Source of the DNA: Limnephilus marmoratus
Lineage: Eukaryota > Arthropoda > Insecta > Trichoptera > Limnephilidae
Assembly: GCA_917880885.1 (NCBI GenBank)
Contig: OU862915.1
Coordinates: 34,480,676 to 34,544,675, forward strand
Reading direction: 5' to 3'
DNA: 64,000 bases
The notes under the pieces were generated by a model that ran no database searches, had not been told where the DNA came from, and was given only the letters and a program-made list of their open reading frames with translations. Below, piece after piece: positions 43,850 through 54,956 of this stretch; position 1 is the first letter of the stretch; each line of letters begins with the position of its first letter. A program made the translations under genes and the position numbers.

Positions 43850-44723
43850 CAGTGGCGGTTCTTCTCAAGGGGACGGTGGGGACAGACCCTACTTCATATT
43901 TCAGAAACCTATTGAGAAAAATAATCTATAATTTCAAATTCAGAACATTTTTAAGCTCGAAATTGAAATAGTTTCTTCGGACGAACGTGCGACCGCTTCG
44001 CTCACTTACAGTTGCCATGCGCCATGTGTTCTGCGCAAACCGTTCTGCGCACTTGGGGGACATCACGGGATTTTTTCCTTGAAATTAATATTTTTTATTC
44101 GTACTGATACGTTTCTTAGGGATCTCGCGAATTCGCGCATGCGCATTTGAGTCATAGTATCATTATCTTGGGGATAAACTCTAGGATCCCCTCGTGGATT
44201 TTTGGAAGTTTGTTTTCGTTCAAATTGAAAGATGTGAGCTATGCACGGACCGGGATTCGCGTTAGTGGTATTATTGTCGTACGTATTTTGTTATTAAAAT
44301 AATTATATAATTAGGTCGGATTATTTCTATAGCGCCGTTCTGGTGGAAAATTTACCTCAAAAGCGCTCTAAACCAAAGTTGGTTGGATTATAATTGTTAT
44401 TTTTTATAAAATTTTATATTCATATATGTACATTTTTTTTTATTTCTGGTAAGGTGCGTAACTAATTCAAAAATATATTTTTTTTTAAAATAAATATTTT
44501 TTCGAAAAAAATAATGAATTATTTACTTTAGACTTTAGATATTAGAATTGAAAACATAAAAATATATCTACTCGTATTGGTATCTACATGAATATAAAAT
44601 AGTAGGTATTTTGTATGTTCTCAATTATAATGAGTTTAAGGTAAATTGTCATGTAAATATATTTATTTATACACATAAAAAATATCGATCCCCACCATCG
44701 AAATTGTGCTCGAGCCGCCACTG
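43850..44723. mobile_element. Non-autonomous hAT-like element (874 bp)
   Basis: Termini CAGTGGCGG (43850) and CCGCCACTG (ending 44723) are perfect inverted repeats; a further subterminal match is GACGGTGGGGA on the left with the complement of TCCCCACCATC on the right. The flanks are GTATTTAT at 43842-43849 and 44724-44731, a perfect 8-bp target duplication as in hAT transposons. No transposase frame is present. A TATAGCGC segment near 44329 matches a small dispersed motif also at 13290 and 60908. Confidence 0.85.
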
Positions 44724-44813
44724 GTATTTATCAATTCCTATTTAAAATATTAAATGTACGACTACCACAACACGGGCATTAGCCTAGTGTGGTAGCAAAA
44801 AAAAAACAAAAAA

Positions 44814-45824
<1,011 letters not shown>

Positions 45825-45935
45825 TTTATTCATTTTCCGGCATGCGTTGCATTCCCTCTCCCAGTTTCTTCGCAATCGGATGAACGGTTAGCAATGCATA
45901 ATTTCATGATGCCAGAGCTCACTATTGCATACAGA
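45825..45935 (+). repeat. R3-like end next to the satellite
   Basis: TTTTCCGGCATGCGTTGCATTCCCTC immediately after the array resembles the start of R3 repeats (CCGGCATGCGTTGCT). The satellite may have expanded inside such a repeat. Confidence 0.4.
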
Positions 45936-46028
45936 AACCATCGCGGGCATGCACACATCAAATCCCCTTATTATTATTATATATGCAAACCCAGAAACAA
46001 ATATATTTGATTTTTATATACGCATATA

Positions 46029-46381
46029 CGGGGTGTTAAGGGACGTACTTGACTTACTTTAACCAGTGATTCCTGACATTATTTGGAGTAAAAAATGGAA
46101 ATGAAATTTTGGTCTCCGGTGATTTTTTTTTCAAAATTTTTTTCTTCAAAATCAAAGAAAAAAAAAATCTTCCGCATGTCGTCACTGGTCACTCAGCCGG
46201 GTGTCCGACGATCCTTACCCCGCCTCCAACTGTTTAACAACTACCATTTTTTTTACTTTTTTGTAGAAAAAAAAAAACATCAAAATTGTCACCGGAGACC
46301 AAAATTTCTTTTACATTTTTATATCAAATAATGTCAGGAATCACTGGTTAAAGTAAGAAAAATACGTTCCTTAACACCCTG
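46029..46381. mobile_element. Foldback element M2, complete copy
   Basis: Inverted terminal repeats of roughly 110 bp: left CGGGGTGTTAAGGGACGTAC, CTTTAACCAGTGATTCCTGA, TTTTGGTCTCCGGTGA; right TCACCGGAGACCAAAATTTC, TCAGGAATCACTGGTTAAAG, CCTTAACACCCTG. The central part has GTCACTGGTCACTCAGCCGG. TATA lies on the left and CATA on the right; a TA-type duplication is possible but not certain. No coding frame. Confidence 0.85.
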
Positions 46382-46754
46382 CATAGATTAGAAAGGATTA
46401 GGAAGGTTTGGCGGTTAGTAACAGGCTGTTAGTAAACAATAAAAGATAGAGACTTGGCCCCCAGATACCTATATATCAGACAAATCATTAATTTTAATGA
46501 ACGAATGTTAAAAGTATTTAAGCCTATCGGTAGTGGTTTAAATTGGATACAAATAGTTTGGAATGCCCGTCCGAAGTATCCTCTAAACCCGCACTAGTCC
46601 TACAATACAGTCTACTACTACGCCCCTGAGAATTCCTTTAAAATGAAACTAGTGTATCTGGTGCCGTTCTTAAAAAAAATATTTTAAGCGCATTTTCTTA
46701 AATTATGGATACCTACAAGGTTTAAAGTTTAAATTCTGATCATAGGACTAATAA
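46382..46754. other. Unannotated DNA
   Basis: No gene recognised. Confidence 0.35.
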
Positions 46755-47740
46755 TACATGAAACCATTTATTGGATAACCAACACCTCTGCCATAGGTCA
46801 CCCCAAGTGGTTCGCTACGTTTGGTGAATTTTCATAATTTTTTCGTTATGCTCGGGTTCATGGGTTCATGGGTTGTATTCATAAAAAAAAGGTTATGCTT
46901 ATACTTGCAGCATGTAAAGGAAATCCTTCAACTCGCATTCATAGTATTCCGGGTAAAACCTTATACTTATAGAGTATGAGCATATCCTTCACAAAAAAAA
47001 GTATTTGGTTATTCATAAACGTTACCTTTTACTCTAAATAAAAAGGATATCCTTCAATGATTTTGAGTGTGGTCAGCAGCAGACTCAGTCGTGTGATCAG
47101 TTGTAGCGAAGGCAGATATTGTGTAAATGAAGAGATTAAACACTACAAACAGCGTTTATCACCTGTTCGTGATTATAAAGAATTTTTCCAAAATCCCGGG
47201 GCATTGGCAATTTCATCTGCTATGAAATGTAGTCGGTTCGGTCAGTTCGGTTTTAGCATTATATTTTTCTGTACTTTCACTATCGCTGCTTGACGAATAT
47301 TTTTTCTCTGATCGGAGTACTATATGAATGCGGAAAAAATGAAATGCTTATACTTCTACCTTTTTCTTCAACTCAAAACCTACTTCTACCTTATACTTAC
47401 AAGGATATCCTTCAGTTTTATGAATACGGCCCAATGTCTAGATTTTGGCGGCAGACGCCTACGCCTAGAGTGTGGCCGGCTGGATTTGAAGATACGGGTT
47501 GTGGGAGACCTTTTTAGCTCTCCAGCAGGACTCTCTCGGCCCATCGTCTTGTACAGCAGTGGGACGGACAGATTCATTCGTCGTTCACTCCTGGACGCAC
47601 TAACCCCCAAAATTCTACCCACCCTCCATATCTTCCTTTCCTTCTTTAAAAATACCCTCCACACAGCATCCCCAAAGATGACACAGGCCCTGAGGGAAAT
47701 TATTTTCTTCAGGGCGTTCTGTATAGAGCTACAGAAAAAT
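46755..47740 (+). repeat. R1 interspersed repeat, copy 11, split by a 563-bp element
   Basis: 5' part: ACCATTTATTGGATAACC, GGTCACCCCAAGTGGTTCGC, CTCGGGTTCATGGGTTCAT. After the insertion: AATGTCTAGATTTTGGCGGC, TCTCCAGCAGGACTCTCTCG, CACTCCTGGACGCACTAACC, CCCTCCACACAGCATCCCC, then the hairpin region to 47735. The plus frame in this part ends in KNTLHTASPKMTQALREI, comparable with KKTLHTAS at the end of the jockey-like LINE (23278). Confidence 0.85.
46870..47432. mobile_element. Inverted-repeat DNA element M4 inside R1
   Basis: Left end GGGTTGTATTCATAAAAA, right end read inward GGGCCGTATTCATAAAAC, so the termini are inverted repeats of about 17 bp. AAGGATATCCTTCA-type palindromes occur near both ends (47045 and 47401). 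The interior (47060-47290) has a 78-codon frame without recognised domain. No unambiguous target duplication; superfamily unknown. Confidence 0.65.
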
Positions 47741-47939
47741 TGTAATAATTTTAATGTTTTCATTTATTTCCAATTATTCTTTGATTTTAAAAACGATCTT
47801 TAACAGATAAAACTGGTCACAATGTCATTATGACACAGATAATACTGCACGTTTGGTGAATAGCCGGAAAACACGTCAAAACCCGCGCCCAACGTTTGTA
47901 TAAATAATTTTTCGTTGTTTTTGTTAAACATTGTTTTTA

Positions 47940-48135
47940 CGACACGTTCTTGATTTCAGTAGATCGCCGAGGAATGATTTACCGGCGTTTCTTTCTTCCT
48001 AACATGTAACATGGGTGTCTTCAAGAACCATGTTTACTCCTTACTCTCCTAAAAAACAAACAAAGAAGACAAAGGCTTTAATAAAATTTATTTTTTCTCA
48101 AGGCCTCACGTGTGAGTTGTAAAAAAAACACAACC
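47940..48135 (+). pseudogene. LINE 3' tail fragment with R1-like end
   Basis: AGATCGCCGAGGAATGATTTACC corresponds to the NDLPA region of the jockey-like ORF2 end. It is followed by ACATGGGTGTCTTCAAGAAC, an AAAAAACAAAC run, CTCAAGGCCTCACGTGTGAG and eight A. It parallels the 23190-23330 arrangement: ORF2 end running into the R1-type hairpin and A tail. Confidence 0.5.
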
Positions 48136-48244
48136 GGCTAAACCACCTAACGAGGAAAATATTGACGTAACTAAAAGTGCCAAAAGTAATATTGATGCAT
48201 ATAATGTCCTTTATTCCGTGTGTTTGGGATTATTTTTTTTTACA

Positions 48245-48562
48245 TGAGCTCCACACAGGAGGCCCAGAGGAAAATAATTTTCCTCAGGGCCTACGTCATC
48301 TTTGGGGATGCTGTGTAGAGGGTTTTTTTAGGAAGAAGGAGAGGAGAGTTCTGGGAAGGAAAAGAGTTTAAGGGGTGGGTTTAGTGTGTCCTGGTCGTCC
48401 GCCAGCAAGACCTAGACAAACCTCACCCCATGAACCCGGGTACCCCTGCTAAATCATTAAACGTAGCGAACCACTTGGGGTGACCTATGGCAGAGGTGTT
48501 GGTTATCCAATAAAGGTTCCCGGGGCGGCGGTACCCATACCCGCCTCCCAAATTGTTTTATA
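48245..48562 (-). repeat. R1 interspersed repeat, copy 13
   Basis: Reversed and well preserved at both ends: AGCTCCACACAGGAGG, AATAATTTTCCTCAGGGCC, GGATGCTGTGTAGAGGG, a jump over the middle to GACCTAGACAAACCTCACC, GAACCCGGGTACCCCTG, GCGAACCACTTGGGGTGACC, AATAAAGGTTCCCGGGG and GGTACCCATACCCGCCTCCC. Confidence 0.9.
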
Positions 48563-50342
48563 AACTTATTTGTGTAGCTAAGGTTTTCCAAAGAAAGCCT
48601 GTAATATACAGATAAAAGTTTATAATATAAAACAATTAATAATTAATCTGTCATCACGACCGATCTCTAAACACACTGGAATTATTCTGACAGATTCTGA
48701 ACTCAGCAAACGGGAAATGGAGCCCGCTGGTTCCTAGCTACTTACACTCGGCAATACTCGTTAACGTTCGGTCTAAAACAGATCAAGAATCATCTATTGA
48801 AATACGCTAATATTTTAAATCTGAATCGTGCACGATGGCACGGGGTTTTAGAATAACCTGTGGTTATTCCTTGCTAAATGAAACGTTATGGATTTCGATA
48901 AGAATTATGCCCAATCACCAAACAAGATCCGGTATACACAATTAAGCAATACTCACTGTTGTGCCTCGTAGCTGGATCTTCATTCGGCGACGGTCATAGG
49001 TGTATCCAAGGCGTACGAAAAGATTGTTCGGTTATTATAACCACGATATAGTTTGAGTCACGATAGGATGAAGCTGTTCACACGAAGCATTCGGTAAAGA
49101 CGGCGATATTATAATGCTTCACATTACACGCTTCCGATTGATAGAAAATAACATTTCAACGTCGAGTGAAAAGTCACGTTACGTTTTGTTTCGATGGTTG
49201 TTAATAGACTGACGATATTGCGGTACTTGACTTAGTCCGCCGAATAGGTAAGTACACTTAATGTGCGGAAGTCCAACTTCAGGGTTCCTCCGATCTGCAT
49301 GGTAAATTGGAACACAAATACCTACGTATGAAATCCATCAGCGTTATGAAACAAAATCAATTGTTTCTTCTTTGCCCTTTTCACTAAGCAATACCCTTAA
49401 TTAAATCCATGATTCAAATTCACCAGGTTCAGTCATCCAAAGCCTTATCAGAAACAGAAAAATAATAAATACCAGCCTGGAAAGCTTCCTACAGATTGTC
49501 GAGGATGCTTTTAAAAGTTTTCTTTTGAACCATTATTTTATCTTTAACGAGACACATTTTATGAACAACTTTCGCCAAAAAATAAATGTAAGATGCGCCC
49601 TTTGAAGTGGATAAGAATTATAAACAAAAGAAAATAAAGTTTAAAAATACGATTTAAGTTGTGAACGCAAATTAAGAAGGGCTGCTTTTATTTGCATAAT
49701 TAGTGTAATTAGGAAAAACACAAACAATTTTAAGGGATAAGTTTTTGGGGAAAGAAAGAGAAATGCCGAGAAGAATTTCGAGATTTCACTCAAAGATTAT
49801 TTTTGGGTTTTCAAAATGAGATTCACTGATAAGGCTCGTGTTTTTTTAAGTAGAATTTCGGTATAAAACAAAATTTGTAAGCGAATTAAAACAACACTTT
49901 TTGTGCAGATATCTACTAATTGAATATAAATAAATTATGCGAAAACCGCAAAGACCAAGAGAATCAAGGAGATGGGGGGAGAGGGAGGATGGGAGTATAG
50001 ATACTCCCAGTGGAAGATCTGCAAAATATGGAACGTGCGGCACGAAAATATTCAAATTATTTTCTGTTCTTAAAGTCCTACATTAACTGGACCGTTTGGC
50101 ATTTCGTTCATCTGTAAATTTGTTTGTACGTTTCGTTTCCGATTCAAGACAGTGACAGTATAATATATCGCCTTATTACCTCGCTAGAGTTCGCTGAGCA
50201 TGAGCATCTAGGATCTGCTGTCAAATTGGAATCATCAATATTAGTTTACTTATCTGGCCGAAGAAAGTTTGGAAAAAAATTGTCATTGAGTCAGTTACGT
50301 TGCTTTGGACAAATTGTATAATTCATTAACAAAGTCACATAA
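48563..50342. other. Unannotated, apparently low-repeat DNA
   Basis: No repeat match elsewhere in the window and no convincing coding frame. This is one of the longer stretches that could be unique host sequence; frames 49846-50055 (-) and 50124-50321 (+) lack domains. Confidence 0.4.
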
Positions 50343-51180
50343 AATAATTTATCCATAAATCAAACCATATTATGTAATAGATTAAGATCCATATTAGGGA
50401 AATTTTATCACCTAAAAAACTTTGTTGATAAAAATATATTATACTATATATACAACGCATTAGCAGAATCAATTATAGGATACGGAATAAATAGTTACGG
50501 ATTAACGTACAAAACGTACTTAAATAAAATAGAACAATTACAAATCCGTTTCCTAAAATTGATATCAGGCAAAAAAAAAGTTCAATTATGTGAAGGCGAT
50601 TATAAAAAAATTTTCTCCTTGTGTAATGTCCTCTCTATACACAGTAAGGTAGATTATCAATTAACGCTAGATGAATTCTGGAATACAGAATTCAAAAAAC
50701 CTGTAAACCACAACTACCCTACTAGGCATAGAGAAGCACAAATGCTTATTATTAATAAATCTCAAAATGTATACGGTGATAGAACAATGAGGCATAGAAT
50801 TCCGAAAATATTTAACGCATTACCTGAAAATATTAAAAATGAGACATCTTATTCAAATATAAAAAAAAATGTTAAATCATTCTATCTCCGTAGAACATGA
50901 AAGCAAATAATATTGTATACAAATACCCAAATCGAATATTGATCAAATACCTGGAAATTACTATCACCCACTGTATTCGTAATTAGTAGTTTATAATAAT
51001 TAGTATTGTAAATTTTACACAGTTATTACAATGTAAAACATAAAAGTACAATAGTATTAATTAAATAGGAAAAATGAGAGATTTCTTACAATCAAACTGA
51101 TTGATCAGTTTTGTAAGATTTTTAAGATAAATATTGTAAAATTAAAAAAACTGAATAAACATACTTAAAAAAAAAAAAAA
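50343..51180 (+). mobile_element. 5'-truncated LINE, ORF2 tail plus 3' UTR and poly(A)
   Basis: In-frame open reading starts just after a stop at 50340-50342 and runs to 50900. Residues include LCNRLRSILGKFYHLKNFVD, ESIIGYGINSYGL and QIRFLKLISG, then MRHRIPKIFNALPENIK, the typical end of the reverse-transcriptase protein after the catalytic core. About 280 bp of AT-rich 3' UTR follow, ending AATAAACATACTT and a run of A (51167-51180). 5' truncation by incomplete reverse transcription is usual. The frame is still open, so the insertion may be fairly recent. Confidence 0.8.
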
Positions 51181-51321
51181 ACATATTTCTTCGTTGAAAT
51201 CATTTTACTTTTTAGGCGCGTGTAAAAAGTATAGAAGTTCAACTAAAGAAATTTTGTTCAATTAAGTTGTAGCACCATTTAGTTTATAATTAAATTGGTA
51301 GGTACTTTAATTTGATAGGCG

Positions 51322-51509
51322 TAAATGGGTACCGCCGCCCCGGGAATCATTTATTGCATAACCGACACCTCTACTATAGGTCACCCCAAATGGTTCGCTA
51401 CGTATGGTGACTTAGCAAGGGTGCCCGGGTTCATCTTCCTGTCGTTAAAAATGCCATTCACACAGCATCCCCAAGAGGACATATGCTCGATGAAAATTAT
51501 TTTCCTGTT
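51322..51509 (+). repeat. R1 interspersed repeat, copy 14 (internally deleted)
   Basis: GTACCGCCGCCCCGGGAATC, GGTCACCCCAAATGGTTCGC and GTGCCCGGGTTCAT are joined directly to CTGTCGTTAAAAATGCCATTC, ACACAGCATCCCC and the half-hairpin AAAATTATTTTCCTG. An S1 SINE starts immediately after, truncating the R1 tail. Confidence 0.85.
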
Positions 51510-51511
51510 TG

Positions 51512-51905
51512 ACGGCAGCCGTGGTCTAGGGGTAAGTCTCACAATCCGAAGGTCGCGGGATCAAATCCCGGCGTGCGCAAATAAATCTTATTTGATTGGT
51601 TTGTGTTATTTCACAATTAATTCATTTAAAAATAATATACCTACATTATATTTGCGGCCGTTCCAGAGTGGAAGATACCCTCAGTATCGCACTGGTGTAA
51701 GACCACCATTCAGAATTGAGACATTGCTTGAAATGGCTTTAGCCGTGTTTAGTGACCAGATCTTAATATCCAGGTATTTCCCCACCTTTCTCTTCCCTAT
51801 CTCTTTACCCTCACTACTACCTTTAGCCTCACAAAATACCCCAATTGGGGATGCGTAGTCTCACTAGCTCTAGACGGGAGCAGCTGGGAAACTTTTGAGT
51901 TTTAC
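51512..51905 (+). repeat. S1 SINE, most complete copy
   Basis: tRNA-like head 51512-51580: GCCGTGGTCTAGGGGTAAG (A-box region) and CGGGATCAAATCCCGGCG (B box with paired arms). A spacer AAATAAATCTTATTTGATTG follows, then the body: GCGGCCGTTCCAGAGTGGAAG, CAGTATCGCACTGGTG, ATTCAGAATTGAGACATTGC, GTGACCAGATCT, the C/T-rich block, CCTTTAGCCTCACAAAATAC, CCCCAATTGGGGATG, AGACGGGAGCAGCTGGG, and an A run at 51909. Transcription would be by RNA polymerase III from the internal A/B boxes; mobilisation needs a LINE partner. Confidence 0.85.
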
Positions 51906-51910
51906 TATAA

Positions 51911-52037
51911 AAAAAAAAGTTTAGGGCTAGAAAAGATTTTTATGATTTCTGTGGAAATTAGGTTCTAATTTGTTAAATAAAAAATGAAACATACTTTTTG
52001 GACGCCATGTATGTCTACCCACAGAACTGCTTCTTCT
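51911..52037. other. Short spacer
   Basis: AT-rich, nothing recognised. Confidence 0.4.
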
Positions 52038-52118
52038 CAATAAAGAAAATTTATTTGAGCACGCCAGGTTTTAAAGCCCACGACCCCTGAAGATCTTAAC
52101 CACTCAACGACGAATGTC
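52038..52118 (-). repeat. S1-type tRNA-like SINE head
   Basis: On the minus strand: TTGAGTGGTTAAGATCTTCA (A box of Leu/Ser type), GTGGGCTTTAAAACCTGG (B box), then GCGTGCTCAAATAAATTTTC, matching the junction after the head in the complete S1 (GCGTGCGCAAATAAATCTTA). No body follows. Confidence 0.65.
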
Positions 52119-52635
52119 GTTAATACGTTTTTAACAAACTTTCCCGAGGTAAATAAAACGGAACCACCACAAACACACATACGTAGTACATAATTCCATA
52201 TTAACTCTTTCATTCGCATATCTTTTACTTAAAGGGTGTACAGACTAGCAATAAACTCCAACGAGTAATATATCTACCCAAGTGGCGTATCCTGGTTTAA
52301 AACCGCATCCACCGCGTTAAATTTTTCGTAGGCTCTTGTGGAGAAAGCCTCCAGGTGACGGAGGCTGTAATGAATTTTGACGATTGAGTGCCCGAGGGAT
52401 GATGCCGCGGGTAAGGGATGAAATCTGCGGTTTGGGTTTGAATTTTCTAAAGGACGGTAATACCCAACAGACATGTAATAATATACTCCCAGTATTCCCA
52501 GTACCCACTTCTCTGCAGTGAACTTGTGGTGGCATCAAAGGTCGCATTAGTAGGTAACCACTGGCTTCATGGTTTTTATTAATTTCATGTCTACCAGGAA
52601 AGGCTTACTTGATGTAATGTAACGTTGGACAACGA
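52119..52635. other. Unannotated DNA
   Basis: Two overlapping minus-strand frames (52274-52474, 52317-52547) in DNA of average GC have no recognised domain. Confidence 0.35.
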
Positions 52636-52742
52636 TCAAGCTAACCTAACATAAGCCAGACGATATCATAAAGAAGTGTATTCTAACCTAACCTAAACTA
52701 ACCTAACATAAGCCAGACAATATCATAAAGAAGTGTATTCTT
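52636..52742. repeat. Tandem duplication with TTAGG-type words
   Basis: CTAACCTAACATAAGCCAGA and ATATCATAAAGAAGTGTATTC occur twice, separated by TAACCTAACCTAAACTAACC. The CCTAA words are the insect telomere repeat motif in short interstitial form. Confidence 0.8.
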
Positions 52743-52857
52743 AAAAAAATATGTGTATTTAACATGCAAAGACATTCTTATTTGCTGAGAACCAATAGAT
52801 CTTTGGAATCTTAGCAACAGAGTGATATCGTCCTGGTGAACTATCATATTTTATAAT

Positions 52858-53312
52858 CGCATCCTAATCCCGGCGTGCGCAAGTAAATTTTATTTAATTA
52901 ATTTGTGTTGTTCCATATTTCATTTAATAAAAATAAAACATACTGCGGCACGTTACAGATTAGAAGATACTCTCAGTATCGCCCTGGTGTAAGACTACCT
53001 TTCAAAATTGGAATGTTGCTTTTGACCAGACCTAAAAACCAGGTACTTTGCAACCTTTCTCTTCCATCTCCAACGACCTCCAACCTCACAATATACCCTA
53101 TTTGGGATGCCGCAGATCACCAGCTTCAGATGGTTGGGAGCAGTTTATTCTCTGGTGCAGTATTCCCATAAAATATTGGCACTTCCAAACATTTCTCTGC
53201 CTTATCTCCTTTCTCTTCCTACTCCCTTAAGCCTCACAACGCAGTAACCCATTTTGAGATGCCATAGTCATACTTGCTGTGAATAGTTGAGACCCTTATG
53301 AGGTATAACACT
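52858..53312 (+). repeat. S1 SINE copy plus a second truncated S1 body
   Basis: Begins with the B-box half of the head (ATCCTAATCCCGGCGTGCGC), AAGTAAATTTTATTTAATTA, then GAAGATACTCTCAGTATCGC, CCTGGTGTAAGAC, a deletion, the C/T block, CCAACCTCACAATATACCC, GCTTCAGATGG and GGTGCAGTATTCC (53155). Another S1 3' half follows from about 53172: CCTTATCTCCTTTCTC, CCTTAAGCCTCACAACGC and a degenerate CCCATTTTGAGATGCC. Likely tandem insertion or duplication. Confidence 0.75.
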
Positions 53313-53645
53313 TAAAACATCAATTTATCCTCGGTATTCTGATTTTGTCACTTAAAATTGTAAGCATGTAATACAAAATCCGGAATAATGCTTGTATGAG
53401 ACCACTTATTTGCTCCATACAAATACTGTAAACAATAGGGGCGCTGGACTCCGATCGTCACTTTGGTTTCGGGAGATAATAAAAACTCAAAGACCTTTTG
53501 GGTAATGTCATGAAATATTTATTTTCAGATGGTTTTTATACTAAATTTTACGTACACCTGTTTTGAAGGAAAACGTAAACATGTTTTGCATTTCTGCATC
53601 TGTTGTTTATCTTAATTACCCCAGGTGTTTGAGGCAGGTTTGAAT
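53313..53645. other. Unannotated DNA
   Basis: No gene recognised. Confidence 0.35.
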
Positions 53646-54160
53646 AACAAACTTGTTTGGACATGTGTATTGTTTTCTTGCCTGAGTTGACCTGATTTCC
53701 CCAGGCGGACGAACGCACCTGCTTAAAATGCAGGATTTATTCATCAATATAATGCAAGGCGTTTTGGTTGCTAAGTGCTTTTTAGTGCTTGAATAACACG
53801 TGCAGTTTCTTCATGTAACATTTTGCAAGAATCGACTTGTCCATAGTTGTTTACTGTTCTCTTGTAGGCAGTAATATTTTGAAGGGACACGTGCGACGGC
53901 CAGCTGTGATTTTTCACGTAAACAACAAACTAGTTTAGACACGAAGTGTTTTCTTGCATGGGTTGACCGCATTTCGCACCTGTGGTTTGTGATAAAGCGA
54001 GGTGTTTTTGGTTTTTGAATAACACGTGCAGGTTCTTCATGTAACACTTTGCAAGAATCGACTTGTCCATAGTTGTTTACTGTTCTCTTGTAGGCAGTAA
54101 TATTTTGAAGGGACACGTGCGGCGGCCAGCTGCAAAGTTTCACGTAAACAAGATCTAATG
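53646..54160. repeat. Imperfect tandem duplication, about 230-280 bp units
   Basis: Both units contain AACAAACTTGTTTGGAC / AACAAACTAGTTTAGAC, GTTTTCTTGC and GAATAACACGTGCAG, then a long near-identical stretch: GCAAGAATCGACTTGTCCAT, AGTTGTTTACTGTTCTCTTG, TAGGCAGTAATATTTTGAAG, GGGACACGTGCG. Copies of that stretch lie at about 53822-53900 and 54051-54122. CACGTG occurs three or more times. The minus frame 53811-54143 results from the duplication. Confidence 0.85.
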
Positions 54161-54320
54161 CATCAATGCGTCTGTTACAATGCTTTTACAACAAATAGAT
54201 ATTAAAAATACTTCTAATCAAATAAGTTTTGTTTACTTTTTAAGTGTATTCGCGTCATGTACTAAAATATGTCAGTGACATTTTTTTTTATCCGACGTAT
54301 TATCGGTAAGGCCTTTGATG
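54161..54320. other. Short AT-rich spacer
   Basis: Nothing recognised. Confidence 0.35.
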
Positions 54321-54321
54321 A

Positions 54322-54412
54322 CCCACGTAGTCGAGGGGTAAGGCTCTCGATTAGCATCACAGAATAAACTTTATTTGATTAATTTTGACAGCTCACAATT
54401 ATTTATTATTAT
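54322..54412 (+). repeat. S1 SINE head, B box lost
   Basis: ACCCACGTAGTCGAGGGGTAAG is an A-box head like S1, but the B-box segment is deleted; then AATAAACTTTATTTGATTAA and CTCACAATT follow, as in the S1 spacer. Confidence 0.6.
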
Positions 54413-54414
54413 TT

Positions 54415-54548
54415 TTAATTGATAAACTAACGTTTAAGACAAGGTTTTTGAGATAAGATACATACCGCCAACGGGACATGAACCCGTGTGGCGTGTATAT
54501 CTGATTGTCGGTCAGGTGCTCTACCACTGAGCTATCTAATACCCGCCA
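54415..54548 (-). repeat. tRNA-like SINE head fused to repeat R4
   Basis: Minus strand 54545-54461: GATAGCTCAGTGGTAGAGCA is an almost perfect tRNA A-box region and ACGGGTTCATGTCCCGT a B box with a perfect 5-bp T-stem. The anticodon stem has only 4 pairs and the acceptor ends do not pair (GGCGGGT against TGGCGGT), so it is not a working tRNA. It continues on the minus strand into TTGTCTTAAACGTTAGTTTA, the R4 segment, suggesting R4 is the body of this second SINE type. Confidence 0.6.
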
Positions 54549-54679
54549 AATTATTGAATATATACTAGTGTTTCATTCAACAATTACTGTTCATTACATT
54601 TTTCCACCTGAAAACAACCAACTTTATTTTTGTGAGAGAGGCATTGTTAGTGCTAAATCTCTCGCAAGGTGACGTCGAG

Positions 54680-54808
54680 ACAAATTATGTCTACATTTTT
54701 TGGTGAAATACTTTTACTTGTCAAATATTACTGATTATTTTAAATTGATAAACTAACGTTTAAGACAAGATGTTCATGCATAACGCAAAGGGAAACAATT
54801 ATTTAATT
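54680..54808 (+). repeat. Dispersed repeat R4, copy 2
   Basis: Nearly the same as 19757-19885: GACAAATTATGTCTACATTT, GGTGAAATACTTTTACTTG, TTAAATTGATAAACTAACG, TTTAAGACAAGATG, TGCATAACGCAAAGG. Confidence 0.8.
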
Positions 54809-54829
54809 TAAAAATAATAAGTGGAAAAT

Positions 54830-54956
54830 TTGCGGAACGTTCCAAAATCGAATATAGTCTCAGTACCGCCTTGGTGAAAGACCACTTTCAGAATTGAAAC
54901 TATGCCTGAAATGTCTTTAGCCAGACCAGATCTGATTCCCCACCATCCTCTTCCCC
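54830..54956 (+). repeat. S1 SINE body, truncated by the following LINE
   Basis: GCGGAACGTTCCAAAATCG, CTCAGTACCGCCTTGGTG, TTCAGAATTGAAACTATGC, GTCTTTAGCCAGACCAGATC and CACCATCCTCTTCCCC, then an abrupt change at about 54957 to LINE coding sequence. Confidence 0.75.

Noticed and set aside
54461..54545. Functional tRNA gene on the minus strand
   Set aside because: A and B boxes are good but the acceptor ends do not pair, the anticodon stem is defective, and the sequence runs into a dispersed repeat. It is a SINE head.
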